Source: Chionis minor (Eukaryota; Chordata; Aves; Charadriiformes; Chionididae). Taken from it: a stretch of DNA of 64,000 nt. The notes under the pieces are model-generated. The model saw only the letters and a list, made by a program, of their open reading frames with translations, did no database searches and was not told the origin of the DNA. Every line of letters begins with the position of its first letter. Within the stretch, counting starts at the first letter, position 1. The DNA is taken from contig VZSF01010487.1 in assembly GCA_013398295.1 (NCBI GenBank), positions 131,636 to 195,635 of the forward strand. Reading direction: 5' to 3'. Shown here piece by piece: positions 33,003 through 45,119 of the stretch. The translations under genes and the position numbers were made by a program.

Positions 33003-34739
33003 AGCAATCTGCCAACATCTTTTTATATAATGCTTGCTTAGCTGTTTGTCACATTTTAAAGACAGATTGTTTCAGGAAGGCATACCAAGATTGGGGGTGT
33101 GGGGGGGTGTCTCACGTGTACGCACAGTCTCATAAAAGTCCAGATTGCCTCTAAAATAGCTTTGTCAGTAGTTACCTCCCTTTCATCCCTATTTAATCCT
33201 GTTTTCCTCATGACCTGTGGAAAACATTTGACAAAGAGTAAGTCTAGTAGTGTTTCTAGTAAGTCATCAAATCCATGATCAGTCAACCCAGTGGCTGGGA
33301 TCACCAGTGCAGTGTGCTTTATGCTGAAATGCATTCCTTCTCAGTATATGATGTTAGGTTGCTAATAAGCAAATTTATTAGCCTTTTCAGGGCTGCAGAC
33401 TGCAAATTCTCAGTGCAAGCATTGGAGACTCAAAATTACAGCTCACCTGTCTGCGCCAGGTACCAGGCCATCATAATCCAGTAACGGAGTCAAGAGTATT
33501 TTACTGAGATTTGTTATAATCAGTAGTGTTCACTTTTCAACTACTTCTCTTGAGAGCATGGGATGGAGCTCATCTCCTCGTTCTTAGCAGCAGATTCTTG
33601 ATGTGGACTGTGGAGAAGATTATTAGGGTTTATTGGCTTCATCAACGCAACTGTGCAAGATTTAGACACCACTTCTTTCCTCTCTGAGTCTGTTCCGCAA
33701 CAAAGCCCTAGAGAGAAATCAGGTCTGTGACCTCCCTCCTGCAGGTGGCGCACATGCTGTTTCTTTCCTCCTCACCCATAAGGTGAAAATGTCTAGAGAA
33801 GAGGGCACAGCTGGACAGATGTGCTCCAGCAGTCTCCAGCTAGCAGGGAAAAGGCAAAAGGAGCATCTTTGTATAAAGGCAGTCTTCAAACGTTGCTGCT
33901 TAGGACAGGCTCAACCTGGCTGATGAAGTTTCAAGTTCTTCTTGCCCTCTCCAGTGCCCTCATCCCATTTTCCAAAATTTAGTTCTGCCGTACACAGCTC
34001 GGTCCAGAAGATAAATGCTATGATGTGTAACTGAAAGATGCCATTTATAATTGAAATGTGAAACCAAGCTTCCGAGCCCTTAAATGCCTCTGTCACAGAG
34101 GTGTTTTGGTAAGAGTTTGGGAAATGTTCTCTCCAGAATCTCAAAATGTTCTGTTTTCCTGAATTCCTTTACTTCAACACAATAGAGGGATTGCAACTGT
34201 TGTGTTGATGTGAACTATGTGACTCCACTCCATCGGGAAGGACAATAATAAAGTAATTCAAGATAGAATGGGGTTTAAGTTGATAATAAGTTGAAGATAT
34301 TTTTACTAATAGGTAATAAAGTAAGGCGAGGGGCTACAGCTAATAATCAGCAAGTTCTGCTGTTTCTAAGTGAAGAAAACAGTTGGTGGTCAGCTGTAAG
34401 CTGGGCTTGGTTATTTTTGTCTTGGTGTGCTTGGATCTTGGTTCAGTTGAGCTTGGTTGTAACGCTACGGAGTATTTCAGTAATACACCTGCAGACAAGG
34501 AAATAATCAATGCTTTCTTCCCAGTGAAAGGAGGTTGCCTTTAAGGAGTTTGACCTTCTACCGCTTTACAAAATGTCCTTGATGAACAGAGTTCAGATAA
34601 CTAAACCTGTCTAAAGGTTGTTCTGCTGGACTAATAAAATCTGTCATTATTCAGTTCCTTAAATTCAGTAGTAAATTACATTGTGGGAGCATTTACCCTG
34701 GGCATTCATCCTCAGACAGAGATATGCGACATGGTCTTT

Positions 34740-34990
34740 TTAAATAAAATGTTATATGAAGGCAATGTGATCTTAAGGGAAAGCAATTCATATTAGGACA
34801 ACAGTCTGCCTTATCTCTTGTCTTATTTAAACTGGGCTCGTCTTAACTGAATCTCTCATTACAAACCTATCTGAGGAAATCACTATGATAGGCATGCTTA
34901 TTTGCAGGCAGAAAGGTTAATATTTCGCATTAGAAAGAGGCTTGCTAAGGTATTTTTAAATCAACTGTCTTTGATCATAAAGGCTTCTTA
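34740..34990. promoter_or_regulatory. Possible conserved non-coding element
   Basis: Low-CpG single-copy block containing GGCATGCTTATTTGCAGGCAG, GTTAATATTTCGCATTAG and TTTGATCATAAAGG. It has no repeat signature and its composition is enhancer-like. The call rests on appearance only. Confidence 0.18.
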
Positions 34991-35627
34991 GACATTTTAA
35001 ACTTTTTATTTATTTATGTTGAAACCATTTGTTCCTCATTTAAATTCTACTCGAGAAAGCAGAGGCATCACAAATGTTAGAGTGTGTAGTAGTTGGTAGA
35101 TGGTAGTTTTCAGCTAGCTGAAACAGTACTTATTAGGGTTATGGGCTTATTTTCTTGCCTTAAGTGAGTATTCATGTGAAAAACATGATGTTTCAGTTTT
35201 CTCAGCAAGCTTTGTGTTTTACTTGTACATTTAGAGGTGGCATTTGTAATGTTTTCAGAGTGATCCTCATATTTTTACTTACCAAAGTTGGATTAATTTC
35301 AAAGGAAGCAATGCTTTCATTTCAAAGGAGTTAATCTTGCAATACCTAAACACACTGGGATGTGTATGGAACTAGTTTTGCGGGAGATGCAGATGCTATT
35401 GCTTTTTCAATTATTGGCAAGCTTTATGGATACAACCAGCAAAGTTAACCAGATAATGATGGTAATGACTCAACCAGTACAACCACTTCCTTCATCCACA
35501 GGAAATAATGGGAATCACAACTAAAGTTAAATGAAAAATATGAGTGGTATTCCCACTTTCTAAGCAATGGAGTGCTTTGGGGGGAAAACGTATTGTGCAG
35601 TGATCCTGTTGCATATTGCTACAAGAA

Positions 35628-35707
35628 CTATGGGGCAGAAGGGCAGTGATGCTCCATCCTACAGGGTCTATGGGGCAGAAGGGCAGCGACGCTCTCTCCT
35701 TCAGCAT
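35628..35707. repeat. 40-bp imperfect tandem duplication
   Basis: CTATGGGGCAGAAGGGCAG occurs at 35628 and again at 35668, each followed by related (T/C)GA(T/C)GCTC sequence. The copies diverge toward their 3' ends. Confidence 0.75.
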
Positions 35708-38700
35708 TGCTCTGTCCTTCAGCATCAGCTGCCCGAGGGTGATGAGGGAGCCTTATCTGAGGATCAAGCACCAAGCACAGATGTGGAGTTTGCCTGAGAT
35801 TTCCAATAGGAATAGTACCTGAGAGAGAGGATGTTGAGACACTACTCTAATATTTGAGGTCTTTGATCTTCTTTGACAGAAGCTGCTGTTGAAATGCAAA
35901 TGATTTATTAATTACATCACAGCACCTCACAGGGCAGAGGAATTGGGTTGTGCTATAATTTATGAGTCCAGCAAAACAACCTCATGAAACTATACAAAAA
36001 CTGAGGAGCCTGGAAAAAAGTGAGTACTCGAGCCCAGATTTAGCAAAGCAATTAAGCACCTACTTTATCAGCCTGGCAAAGCAATTGCATCCCCTCCTCT
36101 CCAGTCCCCGTCTGTGTAGTCATTGCATGTTTCCAGGGATGGAAGGAGAGGAAAAGAATCAAAGAATGAGAAAGGAAAATCTTTCTGAAAAAAACCTACA
36201 AATTCAGCAAAGAGAAAAGAAGCAGTGATTCTTCTCGGCTATGATTGTCTCTCATGGTAAGAAGACACTAGCTCTCCTGGGATTTGATAATTTTGTTTGG
36301 ATACAATTAGCCTTAGAGCCAGACTCATCCCCTTGTCAGGTTCCAAAGCTGCAGGATTTTACAGTTTGAAGGAAGTATCTTATTGCATTCATAAAAACTG
36401 GCTTGAGTAAGTATTTTTCAACAAAACATCAAAAGAATTGCATTTTAAAAAATAAATAAAAAAACCCACAAACAACAAAACTACTGTGATACTATGGAAA
36501 ACATCACCTCTCCACCTTAGGAAGCATGGTTAAAAGGCTGCCAATGTTGATGCTATAAGAAAGGCTGGCCCCACACCATACCTTTGTGGTTAAGTTAATG
36601 TAATGTGAAGAACTATTTCATATTATTTTTGCACCACTCGCCACTTCTGTGAAATAAGCAGACTACTGTTTCTCTTTTGTACAAGGTCTTGAGAGTTACC
36701 AGTAACCCACAGTCAATGAACACCCACTGGTGGTGGTGCTCCTCATTCACTACTTCAAATAACGCTGCAGCACACAGTTCCATGAGAAGATGTTTAGGGG
36801 GCTATACCAATGCAAAAAGTGAAATATTGCTATTAGTGAAATTGGCCAGAAGGAAAATTCCCATAATTATATATTTACTTATTCATCGTTTCTAGAAAGC
36901 TGAATTATATCTTATTTTCCTACACCCACAGCTTTGGGAAAAGCTAGGAAAACTTTCTTGCGTTATCAAGCTATTTATTTTGCAAACACGGTAAGCTAAT
37001 GAATTCCATCAAGGGCAAATTCATAAATAATAAAGATTTCACCAAGCAGACTCAGCTCGTCTCTTTTCTCCATGAAAATTCATATACAGCTTTTATTTTA
37101 GAAAGGGCTTTTAAGACAAAATATCTAAGCCAGGACTGGGAGGTTTTTTCACAACTTCTGGTATCTGTTCTGTGCACTTCCCTTTGCATGTCACGAGAGT
37201 TGCTATGAAAATTTCCCTTGCAGCTGCTGTCGATATAACAGCTCGGTCCCAGAGCAGTTTTATTCAGGGCCAAATCATAAGGAAGAGGAGCACGGTCACC
37301 TGCTTAGGCACGGCTCTATTATGATGCAAGGTCTGTGCCCCTCTGAAGGCACATCTGGGTTTTGCTCTTCTTGTAGTGGTTTACATCCTTTCTGTGGAAA
37401 CCAGGAGAGCTGTGGAAGGTGTTACTAATTGGCTACAGGATCCGCTGCATTCTCTAGACTTAAACTACAGCTGTACTACATCACTGAGGAAAGTCATACT
37501 GCTAAGGATTGTGTTTCAGAGGAAGGCGGGCATTAACAACTACTTGTAGTCAGTGAAGATACCTTAGAAATTTTCACAAAAACAAGGACACTAACTTAGC
37601 CTTCAAGGATCAACTTCCACCTTGGGCAATTATTTCAGCCTTCTCCTTTCATACTCTGCCAGTGCAGTTTTAACTGATGATGATTTTTTTTGCATTCCCT
37701 CAAGAGTCGCTGTGCCATGTTGCTAGCACATGGTAATTATTGCTTCCCACCTCAGTACTGGCTGCACTTCAGGGGTGGTTGAGTAATCTGTTTATGTAGG
37801 CTCAGGATGTATTACCGTCTTTCTGATGAAAGATGTAATACCAAAAGCAATTTTAATGTGACAATTGATTTATTTTTTTTTAAGTTTGATTTGGTTGTCA
37901 GAGCCTGTAGCTAGTGCTTACGTTACTGTGATTGCTCTTCTTACAGCATGCCAGGTCAGAATAAAGGGATAGAGCAGAATGCAATCAAAAAGTCTCTTGA
38001 AAAAAAATTACCTCTTCTTTATAAAAAGAATGGGGGAAATCAAATGCATCATAGAGTTTCCTGTGAGCTCTGGTGTCTGATCTTTGGTAAAAGTGACCTG
38101 CAATGGGAGGATGACTTCTGTTTCCATTTTCTGCCATTTGCAAGGAAGATTGAGATTATTGTGCATTTATAGTTGCATTTTCTCCTGTATTAAAAATGCT
38201 GATTTTATCTGCCCTGGAAGACACTCATCCTGAATAGTTCAACTTATGTTCTCTCAAGAACAGGAGTGGCAAAAAATGTTTACCAAATCTGTTCAGAAGT
38301 TTATTCTTTGTAGCATCAATTAAACATGTACGACTAACTCTTTGGGGAAGGAGAACCGTTTTAGAAAGTCCAATAACATTACTCAACAAATATTTCAATC
38401 CCTCAAAAGTTCATCAACAAAACTAGAGATAATCAAGCGTTTCTTTACCTGATGTTTCTGAGATGAAAAGAAAACAGCAGTATGAAAGTACTGACCACCT
38501 CTATCTCTTTTCAGGCGTTTTTATGTGCCAAGAAAAATAAATAGGGCAAGCAACAGTAATCATTTTTAAAAAAAGAGATTCTCCCCCTTTAAATTATTTT
38601 TGAACTGTCAACTTACACCGTTTTTTAGAGTAATTTAAGTAATGCAAAAATATGTGCACCCTGCTGCATCAATTTATATCCACAATAAGCACATGAACTC

Positions 38701-39311
38701 TAGTGAAATTTCATCTAAGATTTAAAAAGGTATAATGAGAGCAGGATTTCATTCTGTTATTGTAGTAATTAGTTACCTAAATTGAGCCTTTATTTTTACT
38801 CTTGAAAAAAAGTCAGAACTCACGATAATATGTTGAGATGGAGGGAAGCCAGCTGGCATGTCCATATCTATCCATTGACTAAATAAATACAGTGTCATTA
38901 AATAATTTTCTGCAAATATAAAATCTTAATTATTTAATTATCTTCTGTTCTTTGCCAAGGCAGTAAGCCTGTTGTGAATATGCTTCATTCCACTCCATAT
39001 ATATCGACTGACTATTTTCCTACAGTGACACTCGAGTCACACTTGCCTGACTCCCCCTTGATGTCTAAAAGACAAGATAAAAGGCTATTTGACCTCCAGA
39101 ATATTCAAGATAATGCTAAGCAGATTTTAAGTCCTGCAGGGTTTTACTTCTTAAGCATTACACAAGAAATGCTTGCAATAAGAACTCGCCCAGTAACCAC
39201 TCAGTGGTTTTCAGACATTCATCATCTCCACTGTGTTTAGCCCTTGGCTTTTTCTCACCTACAGCCTTCAAAACCCTAATATGTCATCTGAATCCCAGGA
39301 GAAAAACAAAA

Positions 39312-39330
39312 TTTTTTTTTTTTTTTTTTT
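39312..39330. repeat. T19 homopolymer
   Basis: Nineteen consecutive T residues. No retropseudogene or LINE body is recognised on either side, so it is a simple repeat. Confidence 0.9.
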
Positions 39331-39607
39331 AAAACTTTCTACTTTTCCCTGGATGGGGTTTTTTTGGTAACTTTTCATTCCATGAATATTACACAGCTGT
39401 ATCACCTCACAGATTAGATCAATGAGTAGTGATAGTGGTATCCATTTTCAGGACCCAGTTGATAACTGCAGATAAAAGATCCTTAAAGGAGTTGTTTCCT
39501 TTCCCAAGCCACACTAAGCATTTGTTGCTCACACCATGTGTTTGTCAGTGTTGGTCCTAAAAGCTTTCACTGATGATTTCCTAACTCCCTCATCAGATTG
39601 CTTATTA

Positions 39608-40020
39608 GAATCATAGAATGTTAGGGGTTGGAAGGGACCTCTGGAGATCATCTGGTCCAACCCCCCTGCCAGAGCATGCCCAACTACAGCAGGTGGCACA
39701 GGATGGCATCCAGACGGGTTTTGAATGTCTCCAGAGTCGGAGACTCCACCACCTCTCTGAGCAGCCAGTTCCAGTGCTCTGCCACCCTCAAAGTAAAAAA
39801 GTTCCTCCTTATGTTTAGATGGAACTTCTATGTTCAAGTTTGTGCCCGTTACCTCTTGTTCTGTCACTGGGCACCACTGAAAAAAGACTGGCCCCCTCCT
39901 CCCAGCACCCTCTCTTTAAGTCTCTATAAGCATTGATGAGATCCCCCCTCAGTCTTCTCCAGACTAAAAAGACTCAACTCCCTCAGCCTTTCCTCGTAAG
40001 AAAGATGTTCCAGCCATGGA
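39608..40020 (-). mobile_element. CR1 LINE, 3' fragment, - strand
   Basis: About 410 bases of CR1 read from the reverse strand. It starts with the complement of the 3'-terminal unit (GAATCATAGAATG), then the subfamily's 3' UTR, the ORF2 tail, and upstream CR1 core to about 40020. It is truncated at its 5' end. The sequence is closely similar to the copy at 24800-25269 but inverted relative to it. The ORF2 tail is no longer a clean frame. Confidence 0.92.
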
Positions 40021-40536
40021 ACATTATTCTGCTGCATGACTTCATTTATTTTTAAAATAGTAGCTTGAGTCTCATACTCATGAACTGGGCTTAAAATTAG
40101 CTTAATTAAAATTTGCAGTGACTGAGATCATAGATGTTTTCACTTCTAAACATTATGTATATACTGCTCTAAAAATTATAAACTTGGACTTTTTATAAAA
40201 AGGGGTGCCACTGGATTGTCACTACTGTGTTCAACTGGGCTGCCAAAAGGACAAAAGTGACGTATTATGGTGCCTTCAGGGTGCCTATGGTATGCTGCAG
40301 CATCACTACAGTGCAAGAAAAAAGCTCAAACAGCTTCAGTTGAGATGAAGTGGTGTGCTTTTGTTTTTAAACAAAGAAACATAAGGTTAGCAGTGTGGCT
40401 TTTAAGGCTTTTACCATTTTAGTGCAAAAGCAGGGGAACCTGTTGGGTATCAGCATGATCAGTCAGTGTGGTGTGTCCCTGCATGCTCCAGCACTTTTAA
40501 TGTTTATTGAATAGAGGTCATGGACTTATATAGACG
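40021..40536. other. Intron spacer between two CR1 copies
   Basis: About 500 bases of AT-rich sequence between a young and an old CR1. Nothing specific recognised. Confidence 0.5.
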
Positions 40537-41010
40537 AGAAGATATCTGGAGGATATCTGGTCCAACCTTTGCTCAGAGCATGGCCATCTCTGGAGTTACA
40601 GTAGATTTCCCCGTCGACTTTTAAATATTACAAGAGGCAGAGATGGTGACTCTGGGAAACTATCTCCAACATTGGAATAGTCCTCACGCTCATCGTGAGG
40701 ACTTTTTTGCTTGTATCTGATCATAATTGCCCTTGCTGCAACTTGTCCATTGCCTCTCATCCTTTCACCATGTAGCTCCAGGAAGACCCTGGCTCTGCCT
40801 CTGCTGTACCCACACATTAGGTAGTGACAGGTGACTGTAAGAGTTTTCCTCAGCCTTCATTTCTCAAGGCTGAGTAAGTAAACGCAGCTCCCGTGGGTCC
40901 CTCTTGCACATCACGTTCAGTTGTCGTGGTGGGTCACTGCTGGACTTGCTCCAGTTAGTCAGTGTCTTTGTGGTACCAGGGAGCCCCAAACGACACAGAA
41001 CTCCGCTGGT
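40537..41010 (-). mobile_element. Old, diverged CR1 LINE fragment, - strand
   Basis: Degraded CR1 in reverse orientation. Landmarks in order are GGATATCTGGTCCAACC (3' UTR complement), TTTTCCTCAGCCTTCATTTC with CTCAAGGCTGA (about 40844-40874), and GGACTTGCTCCAG (about 40943-40955). Then come GTCTTTGTGGTACCAGGGAGCCC and CACAGAACTCC, corresponding to the CR1 complement around the 'one would expect the...assay' core region. It is much more diverged than the 39608 copy, so it is an older insertion. Both ends are approximate. Confidence 0.75.
40679..40703. repeat. Perfect 10-bp inverted repeat (hairpin)
   Basis: AGTCCTCACG and CGTGAGGACT flank a 5-nt loop (CTCAT) and are followed by a short T run. 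It lies inside the old CR1 fragment. A perfect 10-bp stem is unusual in such decayed sequence. The resemblance to a bacterial terminator is fortuitous in a bird intron. Confidence 0.8.
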
Positions 41011-41635
41011 ATTTCTCTGTTGATATGTAACAGTAGGAGGCCTAGAATTTGTAATGCAATTGGAGGTACAAAAAGTTCTTGATAAAACTTGATCTTTTCT
41101 CAGTGTTATTAGAGTATCCCTCAGACCCGTACTGATGTGTAATGCTGTAGTATGCAGCTGTGCATCATGATTTTATTTAGCATGCAGAAGTAAAAAGTAG
41201 ATGCTGCACATCCTGCCCAGCCTTTATGAGAGGTTGGGAGATGTGCAGTCTCTAGTTTGACCAACATAGAGAAGAAAATTTCCAAAACAGATGCATTTTC
41301 AATTGTATGTGTGTTTGTTTAATTGCCTGCTAACCAAAGCCCTTTAATACATACAAACAAATCAGTTTAAAAGCAAGAGGGTTCACATCAGATTAGCCTA
41401 ATTATCAGGCTACCATATCAGCAACAGTGGCTTGAAAAGGTACAGTAAGTAGATAAGACAGCAGGTGAGCGTATTTTGGGTTTTGGCATGTTAAGTGGCT
41501 GATGTGAACTTCTCTCGGGGTGTGTTAGAATGGGGCGTACTAGTTCATCTTCACAAAAAGAGATCTTTCCATTCCAGTATCTTTGAACTTGGAAGGTTTG
41601 TTGGTATTAAAAACACTCAGTGTTTGGCTGCTCAA

Positions 41636-41745
41636 CCAGTATATCACTGATATACTCTGATGTATAGTGTACAGTATATATCAGTATATATCAGTATACT
41701 CACTGATATACACTGATAGATGAATCAGAATATCCACTGATATTC
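41636..41745. repeat. Degenerate tandem repeat of CAGTATATAT/CACTGATATA units
   Basis: Repeated units such as TATCACTGATATACTCTGATG, then CAGTATATAT three times in succession, then CACTGATATACACTGATAG. Many units are partly self-complementary (TATATCAGTATA), so the tract can fold or extrude. Confidence 0.7.
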
Positions 41746-41931
41746 AGAGGCTCTACCATCCATAAGTCAGTCCACTTAAATTATCTTTATCATCTTAATA
41801 AGATAACAGGATACTTGTTTGGTGTTTAAAAAGCTACCCAGGTAATGACATGGAAATCCTGACAATATAATTCTGGTATCAGTCACTCAGTTACGCTCAG
41901 AGAGGGGAAGAAATCTTGTTTTACAAACAGC

Positions 41932-41970
41932 TGCTTCTCACTTTCCCTTAATGCTTCTCACTTTCCCTTC
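41932..41970. repeat. 20-bp tandem duplication
   Basis: TGCTTCTCACTTTCCCTTAA at 41932-41951 is repeated immediately (19 of 20 bases present) to 41970. A 10-bp TTTAGCTCAG duplication follows at 42022 and 42034. Confidence 0.8.
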
Positions 41971-42088
41971 ACGTTCCAGAATACAGCAACTTCGCTCTAA
42001 ACAGCAATACATAAGAGAGCGTTTAGCTCAGTATTTAGCTCAGTCAAGCTTTTAAGTTTGTTTCTTCATAAAAGCATAATTTGAGGAA

Positions 42089-42109
42089 TTTTTTTTTTTT
42101 TTTTTTTTT
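42089..42109. repeat. T21 homopolymer
   Basis: Longest homopolymer run in the window, at the 3' end of a cluster of small duplications. No LINE or pseudogene body abuts it. Confidence 0.9.
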
Positions 42110-44287
42110 AAATGCAGGGCAATTGCATGCTACTGAGGCAGGAAAGGCAAAGATTTGCTAATGCTCTTACTCTGGAAGCACACACAGGGGCTGCATGAAG
42201 GCAGCATCATTACACACAACCAATTACGCAGTTCTCGTTACACAGTTGAGGTGCAGATGGGAGTTCCAGCCAGCCCTACAGCAGAATACGACATAATGCA
42301 AAGGAGTTCTGTTGTAAAATAGTACATTAGGAGTTTTATTTTTGTCTGCTTTGTCCTTCCTCCCTCCGCGAGGTTCATTACTCTCCAGTGAAAGACGCGG
42401 TTTGATCCTTGCCTTTTAAAGAACTATGTCAAGGGGATAATTCTATCCACTTTTCATGCAGACACTTGAACACCTGTTTCTCCTTCATTTATCTGCCAAA
42501 TAATATTAGTTCAGGATAACACCTACTGATTTTATGTACTACTGCTATAGTTTTTTTACTTCATAGTGATAAAGGTGAGTACCAAAGTGGCTTTTCTATA
42601 GGCCTGAAGCGAAATTATATGTAACAAAATCGTAAGGTGCATGTGTTGTGTGATAACTTTACTTTAACATTAAGCTAAATTTAAGATGCCATCATATGTA
42701 ACTGTCATGTTTCTTCACAGTGTATTCATCTGAAATGTACACCACTCCCATATTCTGTGAACCTGCTCTTTACTACGGCAAATTCAAATATCTTGTACTT
42801 AACTAGTTTCAAGTAACCTTGCAATATCTGCAGATTATCAGTGTCATCTTTTCCTGCTGCTTATTTCTCATTTGCAATTATAATCCGTGATATTTCAGCC
42901 ATCTCCACAGCAACTAATTATGGTGGCAGAAATAGACTGACATCTATTGCTATTATGCAACAGAAATAAATGAACTTTCACAAAAATAAATCATCCAAAT
43001 CTTACTGATGTAAAAAAAGAAGAGGATAAAGTTGGAACAGAAGAATATTTAGGTAGATTTAATCATTAAATTGTATTATTTCTTCCCTTACATCTGAGTT
43101 TTGAAGCTACTTCATGAATATTTTAATTAATGTATTTATAACAACATAATGACACTTTGATAATCTTCAGAAAAATATTTCAAGGTAGTGTCAACTTTCA
43201 TCAAATTTGTAATTGTACATGGAGTAATTTGCAGCCTCTGTGGTTTTTCTGTGAAGCATCAGTCAAAAAATCAGCAGAACAGCTCGACCTTATTTTCTTT
43301 GTTAAAAAAATTCTACAGTCAGGTCATTACCTGACACTGGGCAGAATTTCAGATTTCAGGTCTGCATTCCATTGGCACTTCACGTACTGCACTCTCAGAA
43401 AGTAATAAATAATAATTAAGATTTGTAAATATAGCACACACTCTTTTATTTCCTAGATCTGGGGGGAAAAAAAAAAAAGTAAAAATAAATGAACTTTAAA
43501 AAAAGCCTTACCTTTTTCTGGACTTAACTAATGAAAGGTCCTGAAGCCCATGATGAAAAAGGGTTCTAAGCCTGGATGCCACACTAGCTAGTAACCTACT
43601 TCTGTGACCACCCCTACACAGGCAATGAAACCTCAACCCATTTTTGTAATTCTAGCTGTCAATATGTTGAACTCTGTATTACTTAACAGGTCTGATTTAA
43701 TCATCCAAGAAAAATCCCCTGCCATGCATGGTAAGGAGATAAAATTCAAGTTCCTTTCAAAGGCAAATTAGATGCCTTTGCACATTTCCCAACAATTAGA
43801 TAATTGAATACAGTGTATAGTTTTGTGTGATGGGATCAAGGGTGTTTTCTCCTGATTCATTAAACACATCATTTAAAGATAAATACACTCAAGCACAGGC
43901 ATAGTAGGTCAAACCAGAGTCCATGTACCCCAGTATCTTTTCTTGCACTTCTGTTTAGTAAAAGCATATGCAAGAAGCAGGGTAATTATGTAGTTTTCTG
44001 TCCCCTCATGTAACAATTCAGATTCCAGCACTCAGGAATTCATAAGCCAAAAGCTGCATCCAAATTAAGAAGACATGTATGGATTTATCTTCCATCACTT
44101 TGTGTCGTTTGAACCTAATTACACTGTTGGCTTTAATGGATATCTCTTGCAGTTAGTTCCACAATGATAAAAGATATTGTACGCAAAAGCACCTTTTTTT
44201 TTTTTTTGGGTGCACCCTGATCATTTTCTTGGGTGCTCTTTATTTTTTGAGTTTTAGAAATGAGTGAATGACTATTCATGCTATTAC

Positions 44288-44496
44288 AGAGTCACAGAAT
44301 GGTAGGGGTTGGAAGGGACCTCTGGAGATCATCTGGTCCAACCCCCCTGCCAGAGCATGCCCAACTACAGCAGGTTGCACAGGATGGCGTCCAGGCAGGT
44401 TGTGAATGTCTCCAGTGTCGGAGACTCCACCACCTCTCTGGGCAACCTGTTCCAGTGCTCTGTTACACTCAAAGTAAAGAAGTTTTTCCTCATGTT
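44288..44496 (-). mobile_element. CR1 LINE, short 3' fragment, - strand
   Basis: About 209 bases of CR1 in reverse orientation, starting at the complement of its 3' terminus (CAGAGTCACAGAATGG) and cut off within the ORF2 tail. On the - strand the tail is readable as [20 protein letters not shown], then [20 protein letters not shown]. It is the same subfamily as the copies at 24800 and 39608, and close in sequence, so insertion was probably of similar age. The truncation point is abrupt, typical of incomplete reverse transcription. Confidence 0.92.
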
Positions 44497-45119
44497 ATAG
44501 ACCTCTCTTGTATTCCCCGTTGGTTGCTCATTTCCCAGCGTGAAGACTTCTGGTTTGTAGTTTGCTGTCACGGTGTTTGCTGTAGCGTGGCCCATGGTCC
44601 CGAGGGCAGGTGATGCAGGCTGACTCGCATCTGCCTACATTGTTATGGCCCCAGATCTGCAGCAATGGCTCATGGCCATGGCCATGCTGCGTTGAGAGCA
44701 GGAGCTTACACTGCTGCCAAAGGCCACCCCATGCATTCAGAAGGCAAAAGGCTTACTGGCATGAGTTTCACCTCCTCACTGGGTGCAGAACAGTGCAAGG
44801 GCTGTGGGGATGCCTTGAAAGGCTAGGGCAAGCCGAGGGAGCCCTGTCTGCTGCAGCTCCCACCAGAAGGTATGTAGAATATGTGTGCTGCTGTTGGCTA
44901 TCCTGTTTTGTGCCTTGATTTTCCTTCAAGGGAACTATGTTGTTCATGGAGAGCACAGCCTAGGTGACGGTTACCATGTATTTTTGAGACACCATATATT
45001 TTTGAGAATATTAGGAGACTACAACCTTGGTGTAAAAGAAGAGATGGCAAAAAAAAAAAAAAAAGCCATTTCACTTTTACTCTTTACTCCTGTACAAGGT
45101 ACCCCATCCCTTTAATGAT
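44497..45119. other. Intron spacer with A16 run and 18-bp duplication
   Basis: Moderately GC-rich sequence (44580-44880) of no recognised family. It is followed by an imperfect 18-bp tandem pair (CCATGTATTTTTGAGACA at 44974, CCATATATTTTTGAGAAT at 44992) and an A16 run at 45049-45064. Confidence 0.5.

Larger units (their letters stand above)
31691..39607. other. Intron stretch with G-rich tracts, short duplication and AT-rich blocks
   Basis: No gene or mobile element recognised. It contains possible conserved blocks at 32770-32960 and 34740-34990, G-rich tracts at 32984-33002 and 33093-33108, a 40-bp imperfect duplication at 35628-35707, and a T19 run at 39312-39330. Confidence 0.55.
41011..44287. 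other. Intron stretch with a cluster of local repeats
   Basis: Contains the local repeat cluster 41636-42109 and a T14 run at 44194-44207. The rest is AT-rich intron with no recognised element or exon. Confidence 0.55.

Noticed and set aside
39529..39936. Open frames on both strands at the CR1 near 39608
   Set aside because: They lie in the wrong frame or strand relative to the CR1 ORF2 tail, so are shadows of a decayed LINE.
40679..40710. Hairpin plus T run resembling a rho-independent terminator
   Set aside because: The window is vertebrate intron; such terminators do not apply. Kept only as an inverted repeat.
42089..42109. Long T and A runs here and at 39312, 44194, 45049 and 30794 as tails of processed pseudogenes
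   Set aside because: No coding-like body or target-site duplication was recognised beside any of them.
44278..44613. 111-codon + strand frame starting near a CR1
   Set aside because: It reads antisense through the CR1 fragment; the real remnant is on the - strand.
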